Shown piece after piece: positions 1 to 10,600 of a stretch of 43,189 bases of DNA. The stretch is from Poteriospumella lacustris (taxonomy: Eukaryota; Sar; Chrysophyceae; Chromulinales; Dinobryaceae). A program made the position numbers and the translations under genes. The notes under the pieces were generated by a model that did no database searches, was not told the origin of the DNA, and worked only from the letters and a program-made list of their open reading frames with translations. Position 1 is the first letter of the stretch, and each line of letters starts with the position of its first letter. Location: assembly GCA_008000375.1 (NCBI GenBank), contig SMOI01000065.1:93485-136673 (forward strand), given 5' to 3'.

Positions 1-1045
1 AACAACCCAGATTCCGCCATGGATTTCATGATAATGCACAGGAAATATTGAGAGATCATGAAGGACGAGATCTGAAACGGAATGTTGAAGATCATCGCTG
101 TGTCCGGAGTGATGTGGAACAAGTTCGCAAAGCCATACGTCAACGGCAATCGTGCGGTCTCCAATACCCCAATACCCGGCGGTTGTCCGCAAGCAACGGT
201 ATATGTTAAAAACGCGACAACGATAGAAGTAATGGAGACGACGACCAACCCCATGGGGACGGCACGACGTGGTTCACGTGCATCGTGTGCGATAATCGGC
301 AGCATCTCGATACCCGTGAAGAAAAACGCAGGTGCCGGGGCATTAGCCAAAATATCACGCCAACCATGATGGAGAGGATCCGAGGAATGGTCTCGTGAGA
401 ATTTGTCCAGATTCAGCGACGGAGTCGCGCCTAATAAATATACTAATGTTAAGGCGGTCGCGGCCAACGTGAATACTCGAATGAACATCGCAAATCGATA
501 CGTGTCAAGCGACTGAGCGACAGCTGTGCTTCCTATGAGAAGGAAGAAAAACACTAAAACATATCCACCAGATAAACGAGCGGCGGTGACACACGCTTCG
601 CCAAACCCGTGTAAAAACGCGGCCAAACAAGCTATACTCGTCAATATTTCGAGGATTCCCACTATGAAGCCTAGGTACGGCCCGTAAATTCCCCGCGCAA
701 ATCCATAGGTACCGCCTAACGATGTCATCAAACCAAAGCAAATAAAGTCAAGTGAAGGAAGACGGGGAAACAAAAGAAGGAATGGTAATGCGTACCGGTG
801 AAAGGGAGCGCCCCGGTCATCTCCGCCAACGAGCACGCCAAGATGAGAATCATCAGGGAATAAATAGCCCCAAACCCAAAAATATAGTCTAGATCGACCA
901 CAAGGCCTCGATTCCAATATTTACAGCGAACTCCGATCATGCGTCCCAATGCCAAGCAGAAAACCGAGAGGATACTGATTTTCCGCTTGCTATTGGGTAG
1001 AACTTTCGGCTTCTGCTGAGTATCACAATTGATAGCTCGATCCAT
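1..1045 (-). CDS. APC-superfamily amino acid/ethanolamine-type permease, 3'-truncated by window edge
   Basis: Polytopic plasma-membrane transporter of the amino acid-polyamine-organocation superfamily; the closest resemblance by eye is to the ethanolamine/eut permease branch. Exon 1 is 1045-796 and exon 2 runs from 715 to the window edge, with an 80-nt intron (716-795; donor GTACGC, acceptor GTTAG). Splicing restores the conserved loop ALPFTGGTYGFAR, which neither unspliced frame contains and which is a hallmark of this family. The N-terminal part has the TM1-TM2 region followed by SLAEMTGALP. Exon 2 carries several hydrophobic helices and a motif PAFFFTGIEMLPIIAHDA typical of TM6 of this group. 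The ATG at 1045 gives a short polar N-terminus. The C-terminal helices lie outside the window. Substrate is not decided by the sequence; I infer amines or amino acids from family membership. Confidence 0.85.
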
Positions 1046-1712
1046 TTCAATAGTTTCGATAATGAACCGATCGGCTGAAAATATTTGTGTAGCTAGTTAG
1101 TAGCTCATAAATTGTTCACACGCTCGAAAACTCTGAAGCAGGCTACAACACGTCGTTGTGCCGGGGGGAAAACGACAGAAAAATAAATACACTGCGCAAT
1201 CTCAAGCGCCTGATATCAAACGGAAATTTTTCGTTTCCGAATTATACAAATGGGAGAAGTGGCCCCTGAATATTTTTTTGGGCATTACGGACCGGTGGGC
1301 TATCCGCTCGTCAATATCAACGCCGCCCGCTCGGCTGACTGATGATGACGCAATCAAATTTTTGGTGACGATGACGACGACGATCCCGGTCGTAACGGGC
1401 GGTTTCGTTTCCGAACCTGCCACCGGCCACTTACAGAATGATTCTACGCAGTGGAAATGACCCAACTAGGTATGTAGCTTTGCTATGTAAAGCTAACATT
1501 GCTTTAGCATAATCAAGTAATAAAATAGGGGATCTTTAATGTAAAGGTAATCGCATGTATTAGTATTACACCGTCCTGCGCCTGCGCTTTTTGGCGACAG
1601 TTCCAAAAGAGGAAATTCTCTCAGTTCTGGAAGTGATATTCATAACTCGTTAGAGTATTTCTCCAACTGCTGTAGTGGAAACCACACACGGCGCACTTTT
1701 CTTCGACTCTTG
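1046..1712. other. Intergenic region between permease and helicase palindrome
   Basis: Upstream region of the minus-strand permease and outer flank of the palindrome. Open frames on both strands near 1158-1465 overlap each other, have no recognisable similarity or hydrophobic pattern, and are not called. A small inverted repeat (TAGCTTT...AAAGCTA) lies near 1475-1500. No RNA gene or transposon terminus was recognised. Confidence 0.5.
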
Positions 1713-4700
1713 GATGATCAACAGGAGATGATCAAGGAGAACCGCAGTCTTGCAGAAGTTATTGAGAAAGACAGGAAGTGGATTGATTGGTTGTCATCTG
1801 CTTTTGAGACTTCGCACACTTCCGTTCTGCAACATTCGTATTTCATTTGAAGAGACCCAACTGCATCATTTGAGAAAGCGATGTCACAACACACATTAGA
1901 AACAACAACATACGAGGAGCTCGGCAAGGAGCGTATTCAGACGTATCCTACGGATCGCGTTCCGTCGTATCAAAAGTATTGGAGAACGCACGGCGCGGAG
2001 GAAATCGCCGCCTATGATAAGTTCTGGCGCTCCCGCAGAGATGTGCGCTGGGTGGAGTTCCCCGGTAAATTCGAGTAAGTGTCGCCTGTGACAAAACTGA
2101 CCGAAGAAGGTTGTTCCATGACTGACGGACCTTGCACACAGGTGGAACAAACACGTGCGCAAGCGGCAATTCAAGGACTTGATCACGGAGATCTTGATGG
2201 ACTTGGAGCCACAGTCGACCTTCAACCCAGCTGACTTGTGGGCCCGATTGAAGAGTGCGGCGGTAGAGAAGAACTCCAAAAACCGCAGCAAAGAAGAGAA
2301 GATGAAGATCGTGCACATGGTGACGCGCGAGAAGGTGAATTTGCTGCGAGAAATCACTCAGATTCGCAACTCGAAGGCTCGCGGCGACCTGATGACGATC
2401 AACCGCACCATCTCGATTCCGGAGGCGCGGTGCATTTTGTTGGCGGAGGTTCTGAACTTGGCACTGGCGGAGCACAGCAGCGGTCGTCAGGACCCGATCC
2501 AGTGCAAGAAGCTGATTTTCGAGCTGAGCTGGGTGGTGGAGGGCATCGACCCCAAGATTCGCACCAACGCCGTGGCCTTCGTGCCGGCGGACATCCGCAA
2601 GGTGATCAACAACAGTCTGCCCGCGGACATTCAGAAGGACACGAAGTTCTTGAACGAGTTCATGGCGGACCACTGGCGCACGCTGAAGGCGAGCATGGAG
2701 ACGGACACGACGGTGCAGTTCAGCGCCAAGAACACGTCGCTGATGGCGGATTCTCCGTCGGGCGTGGACGGCGTGCTGGCTCGCGCGGTGCAGCTGCGAA
2801 GTGATGAACCCGACATCATTCGGTTCCAGCTGATGAAGATGAGCGACTGCCTGCCGCCGCTGAGTCGCTTCGTGTTCGGACACTCGCTGGATCCCTGGCA
2901 GATCCAGGTGCTGACGTGGATCGACGAGGGCAAGTCGGTGGTGATTTCGGCGCCGACGTCGTCGGGCAAGACCGTGCTGTCGACGTACGTGGCGGTCATT
3001 TTCAAGAGCGACTCGGCGTCGGCTGCGCAGCGCAACGCCATCACCAACATGGCGGCGTCCGATGAGCCGGCGGCCGACGTGGAAGTGGCGAAGGAGGAGG
3101 CGGACGACTTGGAGATCATCGCTGAGGGCGAGGAGTCGTTTCTACCCCCACTGATCACCGCAGATGCGAACAACCGCCATCGCTACTTGCAGGAGCGCAA
3201 GCGGTTGCTGGCGCGCAAGGACGCGTCTCCGCGTGTGCTGTTCGTGGTGCCGACCGAGCCGCTGGTGTGGCAGGTGGCGGCGTACTTCACGAAGCTGCTT
3301 CGCTCGGAGGGCGACACGAGCACCGGTGTGGGTATCGTGACGGAGCAGTTGACGTTCAACCCGTCGCGTGTGTTCGAGGTCTTGCCGCAGATCGTGGTGG
3401 GTACTCCGCAGGCGCTGGAGAGCGCGCTGAGCAAGCCGCGTGGCTTGTCGGGCGAGTTCGAGGCGAGTCACATGGCGGCCGGTGACGTGATGCCCGGCGG
3501 CTTCGAGAACTTCGACTGGGTGGTGTACGACGAAGTGCACGCGCTGGACGGCGCGGAGGGTGCGGCGTTGCAGCGCATCATTCGGTCGCTGAACTGTCCG
3601 TTCCTGGCGCTGTCGGCGACCATCGGCAACGCGGACGAGCTGAAGCAATGGTTCGAGCGCGTGCGCAGCGACCAGGCGCCCGTGGTACAGTCGCTGACGA
3701 TTCCGACGGTGGAGTCGATCGTGCACGAGACGCGCTTCATCAACCTGCAGCGCTACCTGTGGAACCAAGACGCGGCGCCGTCGGCGATCGCGGCGGACGA
3801 GGCGGCGGCCGACAAGGAGGGCGAGGAGACGACGAGCAAGCGGCTGCAGGAAATCAACCCGCTGGCGGCCTTCCCCGATGCGGACAGTTTGATTCGTGGC
3901 GAGTTGGCGCACTCGAGTCTGTCGTTCACGTCGAAGGATTGCGTGCGTGTGTGGGACAACATCCGCAGGCTGTTCCCGGCGGACGTGATCGCGACGCTGG
4001 ACCCGAACACGTTCTTCCAGTCGAACGAGCGCATCACGTTGGGGCGGCTGAAGCGGTACGAGGACTTGATCAAGTCGACGCTGCCTCGTCTGGCGCAGTC
4101 GCATCCGAACGAGATGAACGCGCTGCTGCAGAAGTTCCAAGTGCCGGAGCCGGCGCGCGACGCGAACATCTGCGAGTTGCTGCTGGAGCTGAAGGCGCGC
4201 GACATGACGCCGTGTCTGCCGTTCCATCTGAACACGTTCGAGGCGATCAAGCTGTTCCAGCACATACTGGGCGAGCTGGAGTGGATGCAGCACGCGGCGC
4301 TGCCCACCTACTACACGGACCGCATGCGCGACTACCAGCAGCGCGCTGCGGCCGCCGCGAAGGACGAGAAGAGTCACGGCGGCAACGAGAAGGAGGCGGA
4401 GGAAGCGGCGCGTGCCGGCGACGGTCCCGAGCAAGTGGTGGAGGTGGACGTGTACGAGCCGCACCCGCAGTTCATCCTGAGCAAGAGCATCCCGCTGTCG
4501 TACCCAGACATGAAGAAGCTGATCGACGAGATCGAGCGGTTCGACGGGTTCAAGTCTCGTGAGAAGTCGGCGATGAAGGAGAAGCCCGGCGACAACATCG
4601 CGATCATGGAGCACCCGCTGATTCGCGGCTTGAAGCGCGGCATCGGCTTGTTCATCGACGAGATTTCGTTTCCGTCGTACCGTCGGGCGGTGCAGCGTTT

Positions 4701-7224
4701 GGCGTCCGAGGGCAAGTTGGGCGTGGTGATTTCGGACTCGTCGCTGGCGTTCGGAGTGAACATGCCTTTCCGTACGTGCATCTTCTGCGGAGAGATGAAC
4801 GGTCGCCTGGACGAGCTGATGGCGCAGCAGATGTCGGGTCGTGCGGGCCGTCGTGGCCTGGACAACCAGGGTAACATCATCTACACGTCGCTGCGCCTGG
4901 ACCTGCTCCGCAAGCTGATGATCGGAAAGATCTCGGACCTGACCGGCCACCAGGACCCCGCGTACGAGACGCTGGCGTTGCAGCCGATCCTGTCGCCTCG
5001 CCACGTGGGCTATGCGCGCGCGAATGTCATTGGCAGCGTGTCGTTGGCGAACTTCCTGCAGAACAACACGGACGTGGAGAACACGTTGGAGACCAGCAAG
5101 CGCACGTTGATCGACTTGGGCTTCATCACGCCGGCGCGCAACAGTCGCGGCATGGTGCAGTACGTCCCGAACTCGATCTGCCAGTTCAACAACGAGATCC
5201 TGTCGATCATGTGGGAGATGCGCAAGCACTCGTACGAGAGCATCACGCTGGGCATGAGCTTCAACGCGATCGTGGAGGAGTTCATGGGCTTCTTGCGGGA
5301 GCTGCGCATCAACGAGAAGATGGAGAACGCGCAGTTCCGTAACGAGGTGATGGAGCCGAAGATCCACTTGTTCTTCGTGATCATGACGCAGCTGGTGTGC
5401 CGCGTGCAGTGGCGCGAGCGTCCGGAGCTGTCGTACACGCCGGTGAAGATGAAGGACATTCGGTTCTTCTCGGTGGAGTCTCGTCGCGAGGTGTACGAGC
5501 GTTGGACGCGCATCTTCGCGATCCAGCAGGGGTCTGCGGCCCCCGAGACGGACGAGGAGCGCAACCTGCTGCCGGGCTTCGTGCCGGACAAGTACCCGCA
5601 TCTGCGCGACCCGGTGACGCCGGCGATGGAGTTGGACGGCACGCTGTTGATGTGCTGTCTGGACCCGAAGTACGTGCACACGCTGGACGACGTGCACAAG
5701 CAGGAGATGAAGGAGTTGATCTGGCAGCTGGGCTGTCTGATCAAGATCATGCACAACAGTGCCAAGACGAACGACAACTACGTGCGGTTCGTGTACTTCG
5801 TGTTGAACAACGCGTTCAAGAAGATGAAGAACCTGTTGGCGGAGTTGGTGATCGACGTGGTGGACTTCGACGACTGCTCGTCGTACGGCGTGGAGCACCG
5901 TCGCCCGCGTGCGGCGGCGTCGACGGGCTACTTGACGATTTGGAACGACTTGAGCGGTCGCCAAGTGTGCGAGGAGCTGTTGCACCGTCTGCGGTCGGGC
6001 CTGACGGGCGCGATCGAGGACAGCCACCCGCCGAAGGAGAGCGAAGACTGGTGCGACTTGCGCCTGGAGTCGTGGGTGGACGCGTTGAAGCTGGTGCTGG
6101 AGAAGGTGCAGCCACAACTGGCGTCGTTGTCGGAGAGCGACCAGGAGAAGCTGCTGTGGCGGGTGGCGTACGAGTACCGCGCGCTGCAGAAGAGCGACGT
6201 GCCGCTGCTGAAGATGCTGGCGCAGCTGTCGGAGCTGGTGTTCGACGCGAACAACCACGAGCTGCTCGCGTCGTTGGCGTCGGCGCTGGCGAAGTCGTCG
6301 TTCGCGACGTCGTTGGGCGACGAGACGACGCTGGGCATCGCGTTCTGGTTCTGCTACATCTACCACCCGGCGGCGAAGACGGTGTTCCCGGCGCTGGTGC
6401 AGGTGATGGTGCAGGAGAAGCTGCTGGGTGCGGCGGGCATCTGGAAGTTCCTGGAGGAGCACCACCTGGAGGCGACGCTGCCGATGTTCCCGAGCGCGTA
6501 CCGCAACTTCCGCGTGGCGAGCTTCTACGCCGACCGCGTGACGCACGCGCAGGACGCGTCGGTGACGGCGGAGGACTGGGAGGCGGCGCGCCAGCACTTG
6601 GCGTCCTTCCAGACATCGTGGGGCGACGCGTTCCAACGCGTGTTGGAGTCGATGCCGGCGACGGAGAGTGTGGAGACGGTGAAGGTCTTGGCACGCCCGT
6701 TCGCCACGACGCTGTCGAGCGAGGAGGACTTCCAGCTGCTGATCCTGACGAAGGGTTACGCGGCGAAGAAGATCGCGGCGATCGCACCGCTGCTGGCGAA
6801 GGTGAGCTTCATCGCCCAGCATGTGCACGCCAAGGGCTTCTCGAAGGAGCGCGCAACGCTGGCGATGCTGGCCTACTACGTGACCCACGTGGTGCCATCC
6901 GCCAGCGCCGCGACGTCGGCCTTCCTGAAGCTGCTGTACGACAGCGACGTGGTGGACGAGGAGGCCATCCTGAGCTGGCACGCCGCCAAGCTGGACGACC
7001 TGCTGCCGCTGTTGCCGTCGACCTACCTGAACTCGCGGGCAGTTCCGGAGGCGAGCAACAAGGCGGCGAAGCAGGCGGAGGTTCGCGCGTTGAAGGACAG
7101 TCCCTTCACGGCGAAGAACTGGAGCGACGTGCAGTCGGCGGCGCAGCAGATGGTGGACTGGCTGCAGCAAGCCGACGAGGAGGACGAGGACGAAGAAGAG
7201 GAAGAGGACGCGTAGGCGGTCGGC
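1713..7224 (+). repeat. Left arm of an 11.5-kb palindrome (DDX60-like gene copy A)
   Basis: Inverted repeat with its partner at about 7695-13204. Through the whole gene the arms pair by the rule x + y = 14919 (start codons 1881/13038, stop ends 7215/7704), so there is no insertion or deletion over 5.3 kb. Exon and intron sequence compared by eye is identical, and the sense and antisense translations of both arms agree at every residue. Upstream of the ATG similarity continues for about 130 nt with a few substitutions, is interrupted by about 25 unmatched bases, and ends with a 17-nt match (1713-1729 versus 13188-13204). Downstream, identity stops within about 10 nt of the stop codon. Confidence 0.93.
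1881..7215 (+). CDS. DDX60: DDX60-like Ski2-type DExH-box RNA helicase, copy A
   Basis: Predicted ATP-dependent RNA helicase of the DDX60/Ski2-like branch of superfamily 2, 1755 aa. Exon 1 is 1881-2074, the intron 2075-2141 (GTAAGT...CACACAG), exon 2 2142-7215. Helicase core: DPWQ at residue 315, Walker A APTSSGKT at 335-342, DEVH box at 528-531 (DDX60 also uses a DEVH-type box), SAT at 556-558, motif V region FGVNMP near 935, and motif VI QMSGRAGRRG at 961-970. An acidic insertion separates motif I from the PTEPLVWQV motif Ia. The C-terminal half is helical and unassigned, ending in a Glu/Asp-rich tail. Animal DDX60 acts in cytosolic RNA surveillance and antiviral signalling; a role here is only inferred. 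Third codon positions are strongly G/C, unlike most neighbours. An inverted copy lies tail-to-tail downstream. Confidence 0.93.
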
Positions 7225-7694
7225 GATCGTCTCGCCGGGGAGTAGGTAGGAGGTGGATGGGCGTTGTGTGTAGGTTCTTTGTCTCGTAGCTAAGCAGCGG
7301 CCTTGCCTTGCCTGGCAACGGCCGTAGCCACTTCAACTTAATGTTTAACTTAATTTTGCCAAGCACTGTATCCCTGCCTTTGTTCCGATGCTGCCCACGG
7401 CTGAGATTGACTCAATTGCACTAGGAGCGACGCCACTGGAAGGATGCCTGGACCTGTCCGAGTCGTGCAGCCCCTCACACAGGACAAGAGCACAGATCGC
7501 AGGAGACAAAGCCTTGGCGGAGACAATATTCAAGTTAAACATTAATTAAATTGGTTTACGGAGACGCGCTTGTCGTGCACGACTAAGCTGCGCCCCATTA
7601 GCTGCGAAAAACAAAACAAACGCCCTACACACGCCCAAAGCACGACTACCCACCCTGCTCCCATCTGTGTCGCGCATCCCGTAGCAAAAGGATC
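7225..7694. other. Asymmetric spacer at the palindrome centre
   Basis: This holds the two different 3' flanks and a unique core. The flanks keep traces of ancient symmetry: GGGCGTTGTGTGTAGG (near 7259) resembles the 3' flank of copy B, and a 13-nt block TTAATGTTTAACT at 7338-7350 recurs inverted at 7533-7545. The core between these blocks, about 180 nt, is not symmetric. It has one open frame of about 66 codons on the plus strand ending near 7548 with no recognisable homology; I do not call it a gene. The asymmetry argues against the palindrome being an assembly mirror. Confidence 0.75.
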
Positions 7695-10600
7695 GTCGAC
7701 CGCCTACGCGTCCTCTTCCTCTTCTTCGTCCTCGTCCTCCTCGTCGGCTTGCTGCAGCCAGTCCACCATCTGCTGCGCCGCCGACTGCACGTCGCTCCAG
7801 TTCTTCGCCGTGAAGGGACTGTCCTTCAACGCGCGAACCTCCGCCTGCTTCGCCGCCTTGTTGCTCGCCTCCGGAACTGCCCGCGAGTTCAGGTAGGTCG
7901 ACGGCAACAGCGGCAGCAGGTCGTCCAGCTTGGCGGCGTGCCAGCTCAGGATGGCCTCCTCGTCCACCACGTCGCTGTCGTACAGCAGCTTCAGGAAGGC
8001 CGACGTCGCGGCGCTGGCGGATGGCACCACGTGGGTCACGTAGTAGGCCAGCATCGCCAGCGTTGCGCGCTCCTTCGAGAAGCCCTTGGCGTGCACATGC
8101 TGGGCGATGAAGCTCACCTTCGCCAGCAGCGGTGCGATCGCCGCGATCTTCTTCGCCGCGTAACCCTTCGTCAGGATCAGCAGCTGGAAGTCCTCCTCGC
8201 TCGACAGCGTCGTGGCGAACGGGCGTGCCAAGACCTTCACCGTCTCCACACTCTCCGTCGCCGGCATCGACTCCAACACGCGTTGGAACGCGTCGCCCCA
8301 CGATGTCTGGAAGGACGCCAAGTGCTGGCGCGCCGCCTCCCAGTCCTCCGCCGTCACCGACGCGTCCTGCGCGTGCGTCACGCGGTCGGCGTAGAAGCTC
8401 GCCACGCGGAAGTTGCGGTACGCGCTCGGGAACATCGGCAGCGTCGCCTCCAGGTGGTGCTCCTCCAGGAACTTCCAGATGCCCGCCGCACCCAGCAGCT
8501 TCTCCTGCACCATCACCTGCACCAGCGCCGGGAACACCGTCTTCGCCGCCGGGTGGTAGATGTAGCAGAACCAGAACGCGATGCCCAGCGTCGTCTCGTC
8601 GCCCAACGACGTCGCGAACGACGACTTCGCCAGCGCCGACGCCAACGACGCGAGCAGCTCGTGGTTGTTCGCGTCGAACACCAGCTCCGACAGCTGCGCC
8701 AGCATCTTCAGCAGCGGCACGTCGCTCTTCTGCAGCGCGCGGTACTCGTACGCCACCCGCCACAGCAGCTTCTCCTGGTCGCTCTCCGACAACGACGCCA
8801 GTTGTGGCTGCACCTTCTCCAGCACCAGCTTCAACGCGTCCACCCACGACTCCAGGCGCAAGTCGCACCAGTCTTCGCTCTCCTTCGGCGGGTGGCTGTC
8901 CTCGATCGCGCCCGTCAGGCCCGACCGCAGACGGTGCAACAGCTCCTCGCACACTTGGCGACCGCTCAAGTCGTTCCAAATCGTCAAGTAGCCCGTCGAC
9001 GCCGCCGCACGCGGGCGACGGTGCTCCACGCCGTACGACGAGCAGTCGTCGAAGTCCACCACGTCGATCACCAACTCCGCCAACAGGTTCTTCATCTTCT
9101 TGAACGCGTTGTTCAACACGAAGTACACGAACCGCACGTAGTTGTCGTTCGTCTTGGCACTGTTGTGCATGATCTTGATCAGACAGCCCAGCTGCCAGAT
9201 CAACTCCTTCATCTCCTGCTTGTGCACGTCGTCCAGCGTGTGCACGTACTTCGGGTCCAGACAGCACATCAACAGCGTGCCGTCCAACTCCATCGCCGGC
9301 GTCACCGGGTCGCGCAGATGCGGGTACTTGTCCGGCACGAAGCCCGGCAGCAGGTTGCGCTCCTCGTCCGTCTCGGGGGCCGCAGACCCCTGCTGGATCG
9401 CGAAGATGCGCGTCCAACGCTCGTACACCTCGCGACGAGACTCCACCGAGAAGAACCGAATGTCCTTCATCTTCACCGGCGTGTACGACAGCTCCGGACG
9501 CTCGCGCCACTGCACGCGGCACACCAGCTGCGTCATGATCACGAAGAACAAGTGGATCTTCGGCTCCATCACCTCGTTACGGAACTGCGCGTTCTCCATC
9601 TTCTCGTTGATGCGCAGCTCCCGCAAGAAGCCCATGAACTCCTCCACGATCGCGTTGAAGCTCATGCCCAGCGTGATGCTCTCGTACGAGTGCTTGCGCA
9701 TCTCCCACATGATCGACAGGATCTCGTTGTTGAACTGGCAGATCGAGTTCGGGACGTACTGCACCATGCCGCGACTGTTGCGCGCCGGCGTGATGAAGCC
9801 CAAGTCGATCAACGTGCGCTTGCTGGTCTCCAACGTGTTCTCCACGTCCGTGTTGTTCTGCAGGAAGTTCGCCAACGACACGCTGCCAATGACATTCGCG
9901 CGCGCATAGCCCACGTGGCGAGGCGACAGGATCGGCTGCAACGCCAGCGTCTCGTACGCGGGGTCCTGGTGGCCGGTCAGGTCCGAGATCTTTCCGATCA
10001 TCAGCTTGCGGAGCAGGTCCAGGCGCAGCGACGTGTAGATGATGTTACCCTGGTTGTCCAGGCCACGACGGCCCGCACGACCCGACATCTGCTGCGCCAT
10101 CAGCTCGTCCAGGCGACCGTTCATCTCTCCGCAGAAGATGCACGTACGGAAAGGCATGTTCACTCCGAACGCCAGCGACGAGTCCGAAATCACCACGCCC
10201 AACTTGCCCTCGGACGCCAAACGCTGCACCGCCCGACGGTACGACGGAAACGAAATCTCGTCGATGAACAAGCCGATGCCGCGCTTCAAGCCGCGAATCA
10301 GCGGGTGCTCCATGATCGCGATGTTGTCGCCGGGCTTCTCCTTCATCGCCGACTTCTCACGAGACTTGAACCCGTCGAACCGCTCGATCTCGTCGATCAG
10401 CTTCTTCATGTCTGGGTACGACAGCGGGATGCTCTTGCTCAGGATGAACTGCGGGTGCGGCTCGTACACGTCCACCTCCACCACTTGCTCGGGACCGTCG
10501 CCGGCACGCGCCGCTTCCTCCGCCTCCTTCTCGTTGCCGCCGTGACTCTTCTCGTCCTTCGCGGCGGCCGCAGCGCGCTGCTGGTAGTCGCGCATGCGGT

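Noticed and set aside
1158-1465. Overlapping open frames on both strands in the permease-helicase gap
   Set aside because: Mutually overlapping, no hydrophobic pattern, no similarity, no supporting splice sites.
3142-7170. A 1342-codon open frame antisense to helicase copy A (and 7749-11777 antisense to copy B)
   Set aside because: It follows from the strong G/C third-position bias of the helicase. The product is an Arg/Gln/His/Leu-rich low-complexity chain with no domain, and it is duplicated only because the arm is duplicated.
5397-7289. A 630-codon Gly/Arg/Ala-rich frame in the third frame of the helicase (and its counterpart 7546-9522)
   Set aside because: Same codon-bias artefact on the sense strand; no motifs, composition typical of frame-shifted GC-rich coding DNA.
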